Assembly: GCF_016086655.4 (NCBI RefSeq) | Contig: NC_052131.2 | Coordinates: forward strand, 37,139,705 to 37,203,704 | Reading direction: 5' to 3' | Source: Lepeophtheirus salmonis | Taxonomy: Eukaryota > Arthropoda > Copepoda > Siphonostomatoida > Caligidae | Length of the DNA stretch: 64,000 nucleotides | Shown: piece after piece, positions 46,431 through 58,673 of the stretch | How the letters are laid out: each line of letters opens with the position of its first letter | Numbering within the stretch: the stretch's first letter is position 1 | The notes under the pieces: generated by a model | The model's input: the letters and a program-made list of their open reading frames with translations, nothing else | Database searches by the model: none | Told to the model about the DNA's origin: nothing | Position numbers and translations under genes: made by a program

Positions 46431-49328
46431 TGCCGAACACTATTGTCAGATAATTTTTATGATAAATGTCCTCACAAAACCTTCTGCTAAAATAAAAAAA
46501 ATACAATGTGTACCACTAGATAAGATGATCCCTATTTTTATTTATTGCAGGGATAGTAAATTATTCCTTTCAATGTTTCATTGCATACATTGGTTGCAGG
46601 TTGTAAGATATATGCTCATACAAGTTACTTTTTACCTAGTTACTATATAATCATTATATTAATAATTCTCATCTTTTGATACTTTTTTTTATTCAATTAA
46701 AAACCACTAAGACAATGAATATTTGAATTTATTTTATATATCTGAATGTGTTCTTTAACGACAGCAAAAAAAAAAAAAAAAAAAAAAAACAACAACTATA
46801 TTATGGATAATCCTTGAAGTATAGCTAATAAAGATTGAAATGGAGACAAAGGTTTTGACATCAGTATCATTATGTATTTTAACTGTGTCATATCACTTTA
46901 AAAGAAGACAGTGACTACTTTATTTGATTTTTCTATGATGGAGTGTCCCTTATTAGAATCTCAAAAATCTTTTCCATCCCACTGTAAAACTTTAAACGAC
47001 TCAAATTAAATATATTTCGGACTGCAAATATGTAATCAAAATTCAATGGATTACACAAAATATCTCATTAGCTCTTAAAACTATTTTCAGGAAGGATAAT
47101 ATCAACTCTAGATTGATTTAAAAAAATAAATATTTGGATGACTTTTGATTGGACATTATGCTACAATCAAAAACTCTTGACTTGACATTTTTTATTGGGG
47201 AGAGACCATTGGGCTTTTTTTGAAGATTCGACAGAATACCTTTTTTTTACTTTATAAATACCAAATTTGGTGCTTGGTTATTTTGCCTCAAGGATATTTC
47301 GTTTTTATATATAGATAAACGAAATTTATAAGTCGTTTTAGTTATTTTTTTTAAAATTGATGTTCCCTTAAAAATGTGTATTACTACAAAACGCATTAAA
47401 TGCTTGTTTTCTTTCGAAAAATGATGTAATTATGCCCCAAAATTTAAATACATACATCAAAACAATCTCACTATGTATTGAGTTCGAACCAAAAACAAAA
47501 TAGGTAATAAAATTAGTATAATAAGAAAAACAAAAATAAATAAACATGGCAACTGTTCGAATAGAAGAATTGCTAATCACTTCTACGTTAGTAATTATCA
47601 TTAGACATGATGGATTATTTATAAAAGAAAATACTCATGGATTGACAAACAAGCATAATTTGAGGCATTAGCATAATTCAATAACTATTCCAAAAGGAAA
47701 CAATCATTTAATGTATTTTGGTTGTAATGAATATTGAATATTTTGATTTAAAAAAGTCAAAGGGAACATCAAACTTAACTAAAAATAAAGAATAACGACA
47801 TTTAAACTTCCTATATTCATACGAAATATCCTTGTGTAAAAATGGTTTAATGCAAAATGACCGGGTACTACCAAAATTAGACAAATAATTGATTTTTAAA
47901 GAGGTAAGAAATAAATAAATTGAATAATTTTTTTTTTGCAAAAATATGACATTTAATTTTTTTTATACAATATGTTTTTTTTTATTGTGATAGCTAGAAA
48001 TATTTTGCAAATGTGGAGAGGGGGGGGGCAATTTTCCCTTAGCCTCTGTGGCTCTATTGCCGGTGATGTAAAGTACTCCTTAAATAATGTTATATTATTT
48101 CTGAGGATTTGAACTGGACTTGATGATAATTTTGAGCAAAGACTTGAAGTTGCAGTATAAGAACTTTTCTCCCCCTTTGGTGAATACCAAGCCTAGATTC
48201 CCTGAAAAAGATATTTCGAATGATTTGTATAAATGTACCTAGAGTTTAAATTATAATATATTTTATTAAGCTAATGGGATGATTTCTTCTAAACAAAAGT
48301 TTTGTATATACAATAATACACATTATGTAATTGGTTGGATCAATATCCAAGTACTTTATACGTAGAATATACATATATCTAAATACAAAATGTGAATTGC
48401 TTCCTCACGAAGGGAATCCCTTCCAAAGTTAGAAAATCAGGTCATATCTATGTTGTTGAACCTTGTCGAATTTCTTATATATACATATATGTATATAAAT
48501 ATGTACAACTACTTTACGGGCATTGTCCTTTGAATATATGCCTAAACCGCTTTTTTTATTTTCTGACAATTAATCATGCACACTTTATCCATGCATTTCA
48601 GGTGTATCATGAAAGTATGAATAATACCCCAGTTCATATAATTGATTTATAAATACTTAAATATATTTTACTATTGGAATTTTTTTTTTAAAGAAAAGAA
48701 AAATAATTAATTAATATTTTGAGTAATTTTTGAATAAATGCACAATGGAAATATATCAAGCAAAATGAAGAAACAAAAAAGTATTAAATAATAGTCACTA
48801 CAAGCTAAATAACACTGGCATATAGCTATGAATACCCTCTGCAAAGATATTAGCGTATAGCTAGCGTTACTTTCCTCTGTTTATGCCGAAAATGATAGGG
48901 TATATGTTGTAATTGTAACCTTTTAAGAAAGGGGGGTGAATGATCATTTACTATACAATGTCGAGCCACCTTCTTGTGCCTCACTCTTGATATCCATATT
49001 ATACAATATATATATGTTTGTATAATAATTCACTTAAATGGATATACATAACTTAAGTATAAGTAATGAATAATCGATATTTTTAGAAGTCATGTTTGTC
49101 AATGAAATTAATTGCTATACATATCCATCACTTTACATCTCAAAGTCCGACAACGAGTATGTATTTATATATATAATATCTTTGAGCATGATTCAAGTAG
49201 TTAGTTAATTCCGTACGTGATAAGTTAGTCGGTTATAGATTATTTTTGTTGTTGTTGTGGTTGTATGTATATTGTATATACATACAATATATACAAACAA
49301 ATAAAAACAAACAATCCTATTTGGAATT
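46431..49328. other. non-coding; poly-A near 46768 and G-run near 48018
   Basis: An A run of about 24 bases lies at 46767-46790. A G-run followed by CAATTTTCCC near 48018-48038 could be an eroded array-element end. No ORF here is convincing. Confidence 0.35.
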
Positions 49329-49850
49329 GTTGGGGGAAAAAGTAATTTCGTATTTCCGCCGTTTTTTTAAATATATCTTGTTCATTATTGGTCACATGTG
49401 ATCGAACGATAAATCGATATGAGTCCAATACTCCAATACCAAAGGGTCAATAATACTCTTTCTGTTCGTGTTACACAGCAGTGGTTTGAGTGATTTCGTT
49501 TTTGTGTTATGGAGGTGAATGATGAGCCACGCATTGGCAGGTTTGTCGTCGAAAATGAAGATAAACTCAAGAAAAATATCGAAATAGACCGTCATGTTAG
49601 CAGTTTTTAGCATCAAAGAGGAGCTAAACGTTGATCATAAAACCATTTTGGACCATTTGCAGAAGACTGGATGAAAAAATAAAACTCGAATATTAGGGGG
49701 ATCTTGTTTCCTTCAGACAATGTCAGGGCAAACACATCTTTGATAACACGCCACAAGCTTCGAGAGCACGGATGGGAAGTTCTCATGCATCCAATCTAGT
49801 GTCTGGATCTGCCACAAAGTGACTAGCATCTGTGCTTGTCTATGGCCAAC
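49329..49850 (+). pseudogene. mariner element, internally deleted (plus strand)
   Basis: The 5' terminus is GTTGGGGGAAAAAGTAATTT. The helix-turn-helix region reads VVENEDKLKKNIEIDRHVSS near 49550. After a short gap it continues NVRANTSLITRHKLREHGWE and VLMHP near 49720-49785, the stretch leading to the third catalytic residue, then DLPQSD. The segment with the first two aspartates is deleted. Stops and frameshifts are present. The right terminus is not seen. Confidence 0.85.
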
Positions 49851-49989
49851 GTAGTACCGGGTACAAATTTGGCCTCAATAGATGCCCTTTGAAAATTTCA
49901 TGTGCAAGTGTTTGGCCAAATGGGCCCTTGGCCCTCTACCATTCCACCACACTGCCCTTTGACACTTAATTTAGATTATTTTTTTGTTG

Positions 49990-50400
49990 TGTTAAAAATA
50001 AAAAATAAAATATTGATTCTTGTTTGTTATTTTAGAAAATACATTTCTGTTTTTTTTCTTAGAAAATAAATTTTGATTTAAAAAAAATAAATAAATAGAA
50101 TTTCGATGTTAAATTTAAAAGAAATTATTTGTATTCTTGTTTTTTTTTTAGTAATGGGAATTTAGATTCTTGTTTTTAGGAAAATAAAGAATATTGATTC
50201 TTGTTTTTCTTTCAAAAAATAATTTGGATTATTTTTATTTTGGAAATAAATATAAGGTTGTCTTAAATATAAAAAATAATAATTTGGGTTCTGTATTTGC
50301 GAAAATAAGTTTCAATTCTTTTTGTTAGTTTACAAATCGTATTTTAATTTTAGTTTTTCTTTAGCAGAGGAGTTTGGTTTTTTTTTTTTTAAATATGAGT
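49990..50400. repeat. degenerate minisatellite, unit about 35-40 bases
   Basis: Repeated units of the form GAAAATAAATTTTGATTC followed by TTGTTTTTTTT occur near 50010, 50045, 50135, 50170 and 50200, with decay to either side. There is no coding potential. It is distinct from the AGCTATGG arrays. Confidence 0.5.
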
Positions 50401-51111
50401 ATCAATTATTGTTCTTTAAAATACCCTCTGCTTCTACTCAATTTACATTTATTCCTTACTGCAGGTCATGACCTGAGTCTTTTATAATATGTAGCAATAC
50501 TCTATTTTGACATATTTTTTTTTTTTAATCATCACCATCGTTTAAAACTATTATTTGTCTTTATTTTCCATCTTAAACACTTCTAAAGATATATTCATAT
50601 ATATAAGCAATAGATCATAATACATTTTTATTACAATTCCCCCCTTTTTTTTTTTTGTTGAAGTCAAGTCATTCTTAAAATGCATTTTTTTTGCTTAATT
50701 TCCCTCTTTCTATCAGTGTATGTATATGTGCATAAACTTTGTAATAAAAATATACTTGTAAAGGAAAAACTATAAACTCATTGTTCCAATTACTCCCAAC
50801 AAAATAAAAGCACACCGTAATGCTTGACCCATTTTTTAAGGCCTAGCTTGCATTTCTTGCAAAATGTATTCCTCTTCATTGCATAAATGTAAGTTAAATA
50901 CATACCTTCTTTCTTTTTATGTAGTTTGCTTTTCTTTCTTCTTCCTCCTTCGTTAGTTGAAAGAGCTCTTTGCTTCTCTCTCTCATTCTAAAGAAATTGC
51001 ATTATTATTTGTGTATTTTTTTGCATATTTATAAAAGGGAAATGATTTTTATTTCACTCATTCTCTCTTTCTTCTTTCTAGGGGATATGACACATATTTC
51101 ATGGGTAGGGA
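50401..51111. other. non-coding; CT-rich tract 50920-51000
   Basis: A pyrimidine-rich stretch (TTTCTTCTTCCTCC and CTTCTCTCTCTC) is the only structure noted. Confidence 0.35.
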
Positions 51112-51425
51112 ACCAGTGGGCCCTGTAGGATTATATTTTGGGAGGGGCTAGGTTTTTTTAATAAAAATTTGAGAAAAAAATCTGAAAAATTAAAAATTTT
51201 TGCAAATTTTTTTATTTCAAACATGAAATTTTTTCTCAAAAAATTTGAAAAATCCAAAGTTGTTCACAAAAATGAACTTTTCTTCAAAAAAATTTAACAA
51301 CTTTTCGCTAAAATTAAAATTTTAGGGCAAAAAATTCGAAAATTATATTTTTAATATTTGAAATTTTTTTTCAAATATTAAAAAGTCAAAATTGTTATTT
51401 ATAATTTTTTTTTAACTTTCTCGAA
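51112..51425. repeat. AT-rich array element, eroded ends
   Basis: TGGGAGGGGCTAGG near 51149 and A/T array units (AATCCAAAGTTGTTCAC) identify it as a member of the GGGGCGTC-ended family. Confidence 0.4.
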
Positions 51426-52232
51426 AAGTAAGATGTATTTGTGTACAATATCTTGTTTTGAAGACAATATCTGCAGTTTTTATAAATGTGTCTAACTTTA
51501 GGATTGAAAATCACTAAACTCCTCTAAAACAAATTTAAAGAAATGGTGCAAGACTTTTTCACTTCTCGGTACATACCTAATCCTATCTTATATCATTGAT
51601 TTTTCTTTGTCGAAAATACCAATTGATGCCAAGGATTGTAAAGTTAATCAAGCACTTTACTCATGGCGTAAGCATACCATTGGGTTGATCAAGCCCCCAC
51701 TACATCCTGGAATGGTGAATCAGGTGACATCTTTTTAAGAAAGTTCAAATTGCAACTTATATAAAGTAGATCGTACATCCTAATATTTCTACGTCTCATT
51801 AAGCTTTATAATCTACTTTTCACATCAGTTACTTGAATATTAGTAGCTATTAGTTGATGTTATGTTTTAATTTCAATTTATTAAAATAACATGTTTATTA
51901 GCTATATACGAGTAATGAACATGTGGTGATATGAACTATATAATGTGCTCACTGCGTACTGATACCAAAATTTCAGCCAACTCCAATACCAAATTTATGC
52001 ACAATCCAGATTTCTTATAAATATGATGTATAAAGAAATTAAATTAGCAAATAACAAAAGATTTTTTAAATGCTTAACTTTCTAATAATTAAGGATTGAC
52101 GAGAAAAGACATGAATATACCAATCGTAATTATGATTATAATTAGTATTAAATAATTTGAAATTATAATTACTGACAAAGTTAGTTTCTTTCCGTGTTCA
52201 AGAGTCAATTTATTCCTAGTTGGATCATATAT
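51426..52232. other. non-coding, nothing recognised
   Basis: No supported feature. Confidence 0.35.
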
Positions 52233-52744
52233 TTGGAGAAAAAGTAATTTCCTATTTCCTGCCTTTTTTTTTTATGTAATTAAATTATTGGCCACATCAA
52301 ATCCTACGATTAAACGCTGTAAAGGTTTGAGTGTTTACTACAAACACTTTGTGGACAGTATTGCGCTTTGCTAGTTCAGTCGTGAATTATTGTGCGTCAA
52401 GTATAGGGATTTCTATGAAAGAAATTCGCCATATTTTGCGTTTTTACTATCTGAAAGGGAAAAAGACGTGGAATGCGACCAGTATAAGGGGCCGATTCTC
52501 TTTCTGTTCGTGTTGCACAATAGTGGTTCGAGCGATTTCGTTCTAGTCTTGTAGAGGTGAATGATGCACCATTTTTTGTCAATAGGGACAAGGGCTTCAA
52601 CGAGAAGGGCATAATGAAGTTGGATTCTCGTTGGCAAGAAGCTATTAAACGGAACAAAGCATACTTGGCTTCAATCGAATGATTGTAATAGTTCTTATAA
52701 AGCTTTTAAATAAAGCAAAAAATACGAAATTACTTTTTCTCCAA
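52233..52744 (+). mobile_element. mariner-derived non-autonomous element, both termini present
   Basis: The left end is TTGGAGAAAAAGTAATTTCC. The right end, reverse-complemented, is TTGGAGAAAAAGTAATTTCG, a near-perfect inverted repeat. Inside, KEIRHILRFYYLKGKKTWNA (about 52409) is the mariner N-terminus. The sequence then skips to the C-terminus FVNRDKGFNEKGIMKLDSRW, followed by QEAIKRNKAYLASIE and a stop at about 52680. All catalytic residues are deleted. At 512 bases it could be moved in trans by an intact mariner. Confidence 0.88.
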
Positions 52745-54812
52745 TTCAACTACTTAATAGACTTTCATTTTCAATGGATGGACCTGAATTTTGCTATAGA
52801 GGTCTATTATTATTATTATTGCTCTAATTATATGTTAAAATTAAAGAAATAATCTATTTCCTCCCGGGGCCCTACAGTATATAATTAAGTAAGTACTGGT
52901 ATCGGTGGAATTGGCTTTATTGAGTCTATTCGGATACGTCAAATATCCCCGATTCTTGCCAATTTCGATGGATCAGTAGTACACCCCTGATAAAATACCT
53001 TAAAAAAGTTAAAAATGATACTATGATTACATTATGTGATATTTAATGAAGATTTCATTATGCTCTTCATAATTGAACCCTAAATTGTTGATAAAAATTT
53101 TTTTACTCACTTTTTAGTTGCAACTTTTTCGTATGCTACTTATACAAGTTACAACTTGTACAGGACATATGTATATTTATTTGATGTTCTCCGTCCTACA
53201 TCATTCATCATTCTACTACATATCTATTTGACTAATTAGTTATTTAATCATTCTAGTATCTTATATTTTTGATATGTTTACGAGGTAGTTATGATTTCTA
53301 CTCATCTGCTTGTTTTCACTTCTGTTGAAAGACAATATTTTCTCCGTCTTCATTCGTGACTGAGGAGGTCAAACGCACATTTATATATATATAAATGCAT
53401 CACAAATGGGTCACAAGAAAAAAATTAATGAATGATTTAAAGAGGTTGAGTGAATAATAATAGTAGAAAAACGATGCATTCTTCTTTTTTTAGTCTTGCT
53501 AATGATTGACGTACGAATTTTAACATTTATATCTAATTATATATTGTTAAAATTCATTCCTTTTGTTTCTTTCCCTTTGGCAGTAAGTGAAAGTCCACAT
53601 AGATGTACATATATTAAAGGAGAGAGAGAGGGAGATGTTACGATTGGCAAGAGCATTTGAACTAGTATTTTATTTTTCATCTTTCAAGGGATTAGGTACG
53701 AAATAAGCTCAAACATCTGTAGATCCATGTATATTGTGTAACACATGTTTGACCTATTTGTTCGCAAATATGTCTTCTTGTCCTGAGCCATTTCACCAAC
53801 TTTCCAAATATATCAACTATTGTTCTCTGTTGTACTGAAAATCGACATGAAAAAAAGTAAGTGCCTAAGTAGTTATGTACATTAGAGCCGAATAAATCCA
53901 TGAATCTTTTTTGTTCACCAAAGAGAAGGGGATTCGTGTAGGTTTTTATTAATATTGGTAGTATACACAGAACCTCCTAGCGGGCATAACATGATGTCGT
54001 CATAGATAACAAAGTTTGAAGACAAATTGATGACATGGGCATGTATTCACCGCTTGGTTTATAGCTTTGGTCATGAATAGCTACCTGTAACATGATTTAA
54101 GGGATAACCATTCGATACTTTATTGGCACATAGATCTTTTATAATCGCCTGTCATTGATTATTTAAGGATAAGTACTACATAGTTGGGACAGTATTAATA
54201 TTTTTGAACGGTTTCGGTCGTCGCAATGTTAGTATGGATAAATTAATACCGTAAAGGTCGCGTACATGATTTATTTGTTTTGAGAAGGGGGAAGGAACCA
54301 AAGTCGGTACGTATACTAAGGTATCGATAGTAGAAAAGAAAACAGTAATTCCTAGCATTGATTTAGTTATAGTTAGTCACTGGTTTATGAAGTATGAAAT
54401 ATATTATACATTTTCAGTATTATTTGAATAAAAATTTCTCTTTCCAAAAGAATATGTTGTTAAATGCGTTCCTTTTCAATATTCAGCACGATTTCATATA
54501 CAATAGATTCCTAACTTGTTATCCCATATACGTCAAGCGAATATTGTTATATGTTTTACTGCGCAGAACTTATTATGTAGACCTGGGAGTAGACTAGCTC
54601 ATACATTTAACTACGTTATAAAATGCAATTTTGATTCATGCACTGTTTTTAAATGGAATACTTTCTACCTCAGAAATTTGAGAGGTTATGTCATCGATAG
54701 AGGAATTTTTATGACGTAATGGGTCTGCAAGAACCAGTTTCAATATTTATTGAGTATAGTGGTATCGCAGTTTCTCTAAAATACAGGTCTACCGAAAATA
54801 CATTCCTTCAGA
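52745..54812. other. non-coding, nothing recognised
   Basis: ORFs at 53692 and 54176 (minus) and 54394 and 54516 (plus) show no recognisable content. A GA-rich microsatellite (AGAGAGAGAGGGAG) is at 53621. Confidence 0.35.
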
Positions 54813-55497
54813 TACTGGGTGGAACCTTGAAATTTACACATTTGGAAAGAAAAAAGAAAATAGCTTGTTATTATGTATTTAACAAAAATCTTTAATACTC
54901 TTTTTCTGACGCATAGCCAACATCAAATTCTGCTGCAATTGGCCTCACAGATGGGGATTGCAAATTAAGTTTGGGTCCATGGGAGTCTACTCCTCGTAGA
55001 CAGAGGCCTGAATAATTTTCGCAGTGTGAGCGGGTCCCATCCTGCTGTAAGAGAACATTGCCATTGGGTAAATTTTCCTGAACCCAGAGATGCAGTTTAG
55101 CCATGAAAAAGTCGCTGTACTTGGCTGCTGTGAGGCTGTAACCCTCCACGAACTAGATCAGGAGTGTCGTTGAGGACATCCGCATTAATGATAGGATTTT
55201 GATCCTTCCTTTCTATGATTTCGTTGTGGTCTAGCCTTTTGTTATCATTGTAGAAGGTCTTACAAGCCATTTCTGTAGGCCTAGCACATCTGTTGGAGTG
55301 TGCCCCACGCGAAGAAGAGGTCTAAGCTTTGAATCTTACTGCTATGACATTTCATGTCCGATTTAAAAGAATTAAAAAGTAGCCAGTGCTTGAAATACAT
55401 GGCTAGTTATTCAATTACAGACAAATCTAATTTCCCTAGACAGAACCTCTCAAATCAATATAATTATAGAGTGTCATTTTCAAGTTTCCACCCGGTA
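54813..55497 (-). mobile_element. family 2 copy B, degenerate transposase (minus strand)
   Basis: The inverted ends are TACTGGGTGGAACCTTGAAA on the left and, reverse-complemented, TACCGGGTGGAAACTTGAAA on the right, with TA at both edges. On the minus strand from 55149: EGYSLTAAKYSDFFMAKL, then WVQENLPNGNVLLQQDGTRS, which contains the QQDG catalytic block. The sequence then shifts frame and the SPDxNP part is lost. It shares a 3' leader (ACACATTTGG, GAAAGAAAAAAGAAAATAGC) with the copy at 5707. Confidence 0.8.
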
Positions 55498-55599
55498 TTT
55501 GAACAATTTTATGGTATTTGCACTGTTACATAGTAACAGCAAGCCGAATCAGGATAGGTATTATTAATGTATGTAGATATTAGAACGAAAATCTGAAAA

Positions 55600-55790
55600 T
55601 GTGTTGCTTTGGTAGGGAGAGCCACAGAGGAGAAGGAGAGAGAAAAGAAGAGGAAGAAAAGAAAAGCTGTCAGAAGAGCCCAAAAAACAACTGAAATCCC
55701 TCGAGCTCTTGACGACAGGGCTCTTACATTTCCTTATATATAAATATATTTATATTGTATATAAATATACACACACACACACACAAACCA
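55600..55790. repeat. purine-rich tract and CA microsatellite
   Basis: 55615-55675 is almost all A/G on the plus strand. A CA run of about 8 units lies at 55770-55786. Confidence 0.6.
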
Positions 55791-56105
55791 ATTACTCAGA
55801 ATAAATGAAAGTCTTATTTTATCATCATCATTATTCATATAACATAATACGCTCTTTTATTTCCATTCCTTTTTTATTTAATTCACCATTTCCTGGTTTT
55901 TTATAAGAAATAATAATATATTATCCATTATTAGTATTATCATTCCTTTTTCAATGTGATTATTATCAACTGCAAATATATTATCCTATAATATGTGGAC
56001 GAATACCAATATATCTCACGAAACATCCTTCTTTATTCTTCCTTTTTTTCATAAGCATCCCCCTTTCATAATACCCAAAGCTATAAACTATATAGTGAAA
56101 CGAAA

Positions 56106-56146
56106 ACCACGTCATCAATACTCATATAAAGTATTGATGACGTGGT
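56106..56146. repeat. perfect 17-bp hairpin containing ACGTCA/TGACGTGG
   Basis: ACCACGTCATCAATACT (56106-56122) and AGTATTGATGACGTGGT (56130-56146) are exact inverted copies around a 7-base loop (CATATAA). It lies 18 bases before the left terminus of family 1 copy F. Confidence 0.85.
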
Positions 56147-56163
56147 ATAAACCAAGTAAATAA

Positions 56164-56520
56164 TACCGAGTGTCCATTGAAATAAGAATAATTACTAATT
56201 TCATAATTTAAATTAATTTATATTTAAATATCTTAAAGCATAAGCAATTAATTACAAAACAAAAGAAACTTGAGGTCCTTAGCTGACGTACAATTCGAGA
56301 AAATGACACTTGAACCTGATCGAAGAATTTCCATTTGCACTCTCCAAGTAGTTAGGCGTCTCTAACCATCGTCTACGCCGTCCGCAAGTCCGAAGCGTTG
56401 TAGAGGAAGACAATCTCTGTCAAAAAGGCCAAACTTTACCTGAGGAGTTAAAGAAAAAATTCCAGGCCAATCCGCTCAAGTCCTTGAGGGGTCATACAAG
56501 ATATTTCGGGAGTTTCATGT
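56164..56520 (+). mobile_element. family 1 copy F, 5' fragment (plus strand)
   Basis: The left terminus TACCGAGTGTCCATTGAAAT is followed by the family leader and the N-terminal DNA-binding region (ADVQFEKMTLEPDRRISI) in a broken frame. Similarity ends near 56520 without a right terminus. Confidence 0.65.
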
Positions 56521-56829
56521 GCAACCCCTAAAATTCTCATTGAGAGATGAATTTAAAATTTAGAATGCATTGAATGCAAATATATGATCTAGAAGCCATA
56601 AAACTCTTATAAAGTTCAACCAAAATGCAAATAAAATAAGCTACATGGCCATATGGATCAAAAATAAAGATTTTAATTCTACATATAATGAAAAATATAA
56701 GAAATAAAGCGAAGATATATATCGAATATATTGTAAGTTTAAAGTCAGCGAATATGTATACTACGAGGAATCTTTTCAGTACTATCAATTATCTCTTTTT
56801 GCGGTAAATAAAGTCAAAATTGAGACTCA

Positions 56830-57151
56830 CACACAAATATCATCACAGGCTGTGGATGTGAAAATAGGTTTATAAGCGAATCAATGTCTTAATTTGACGT
56901 ATGTACATTGAGCATTCTAGGTTTAACTTTGGACACAGCAACTCGAAGAATTGGATTTAAGTTAATACGTAAAAGATTTTCACATATAAATAGTTTGAGC
57001 CAAATGGTATATGTAAATCTAAATGTGCTTTAACTAGCAGCGTGTACACATTCATCATAGAAATGTAGAATTTGTCAAGTGTTTTAGAATCAAAAACTGT
57101 TTTTAGTGTTTGGTCATATGCAAGTTTGATAAGTGCATCTTCCATGTTCAT
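56830..57151 (-). pseudogene. hAT/ZBED-type transposase C-terminal fragment (minus strand)
   Basis: The 64-codon frame reads LIKLAYDQTLKTVFDSKTLD, FYISMMNVYTLLVKAHLDLH and IPFGSNYL. This fits the C-terminal dimerisation region of hAT-derived proteins of the ZBED5/SCAND3 type, where FWxxxxxEYPxLxxxAL precedes a PFxTTYLCExGFS block. The expected CExGFS is replaced by VKIFY. Further on, in another frame, VSKVKPRM resembles the usual LSxxxPRI tail. It is a fragment and cannot be active. Confidence 0.5.
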
Positions 57152-57160
57152 GTGCCCGAT

Positions 57161-58673
57161 GGTTAGCTGTGGCAGTTGTGTCTTGGGAAATACTTTTTAC
57201 CAAAATGATACAGAAGAGACTTAAAAAAAATATGTACATTCATACTTATTTATGTTTTGATATCAAAATATGAAATAAACTCATCTTTTTTGGAAATTAT
57301 CTGACAACCCCCACTTTGGGCTCCACTGACTTAGCTTTGATATAAAAAACCCTTTGAGTAGTTTAACAATTTTGTAGCTCAAAAACTACACAAATGGGTA
57401 AAGTCATAAGCAAGTTAAAAAAAACAAAAAACCTAATAATAATTAAGGATGGGATTTTTGTAGAGGAAATACACAGTTGAGTTAGCGAAGGCTCAAGTGT
57501 ACCCGCTACAAATTAGGATAGAAGAACTGAGAAATTACTACAATGACATGTTCTATATTTGCAGGCCATAGGTCAACCATTTTCTATATTTTTATGACAA
57601 ATTTATAATCAAACATATTCCCATATAAAAAAAATCTTGGATCAACGTTCTTATGAAATTAATATCAAGCCTATCACAGTCCTCTTTAGGAATAGGGACT
57701 CATTCGCATATTTGAATCTAAAAAATGGGGGATTTTTTCAAAAAAATGACAAGTGGTTGACAAATGCCCTTATGAATGTAGCTTATGTTATTGTGGTTAT
57801 TTATCAGTTCATCTATCCCATTTTTAGTGGGCACGTTTGAGCTTTTGCTTACAGGTTTCTAGTTCTATTTGCTTTATCAGAGATTAAATTGATGTCACTG
57901 GTTTGGATCTATTAGGATACCATATTTAGGACGTCTTTTACGTCCCATTCGGACGGAATGTACAAATTTTGGGACTGATTCATCCTAGCTGGTACACTTT
58001 TAACTATTACAGTACACAATTATGGGCCCTTGGATATAGAAGGCTACAAAACTCAGAGGAGAAATAAGATTAATTCATTTCTTAAAAAGTTTCTTCTATT
58101 CAAATGTGTAAATATATCTCTTCTCATATTATTTAACATATTATTTTTGCAAATAAAAATATAATTTTGCAAAACTCTAGAATATATAGGAGGAACAGCG
58201 ATTTTGAGTTGATTGATTATATAAATATAAATGTACATTGTAAATATATATTTATATTTATTTTTCTTGTGCCTCCTTACAAACAAAGCCTGTTAGTTAC
58301 ATAAAATACAGATGTATTATAGATATTTATAAATATATTAGTATTTTATTTACAAAAAAACAAAGATTTGGATATTTTGATACAGTAGGTGGCGCCGAGG
58401 CTCCTATAAATTAATCGATCAATAAATATGCAACCTTTATGGATTCACAAGGTAAATTCTGCGGAAATAGAACCCCATATCTACATATGTCACAAGGAAA
58501 GAAATGTTTTTGCTAGGCAAATAAATTTAGACATTAAACGAAAAAAATGAACCAACTTCCATGAATTGAGAAGGATAATTCTGAGACAAAACAAAGAAAA
58601 GGGGTAAAATGTCATACTCTGTTATAACTCAAAATTATCTTATCAAAGGGAAAAATGTTTTTTGGTAGCTAAA
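57161..58673. other. non-coding, nothing recognised
   Basis: The ORF at 57637-57840 has no recognisable domain. Confidence 0.35.

Noticed and set aside
47368..47941. two minus-strand ORFs of 77 codons
   Set aside because: Phe/Tyr/Ile-rich AT-driven translations without motif or splice support.
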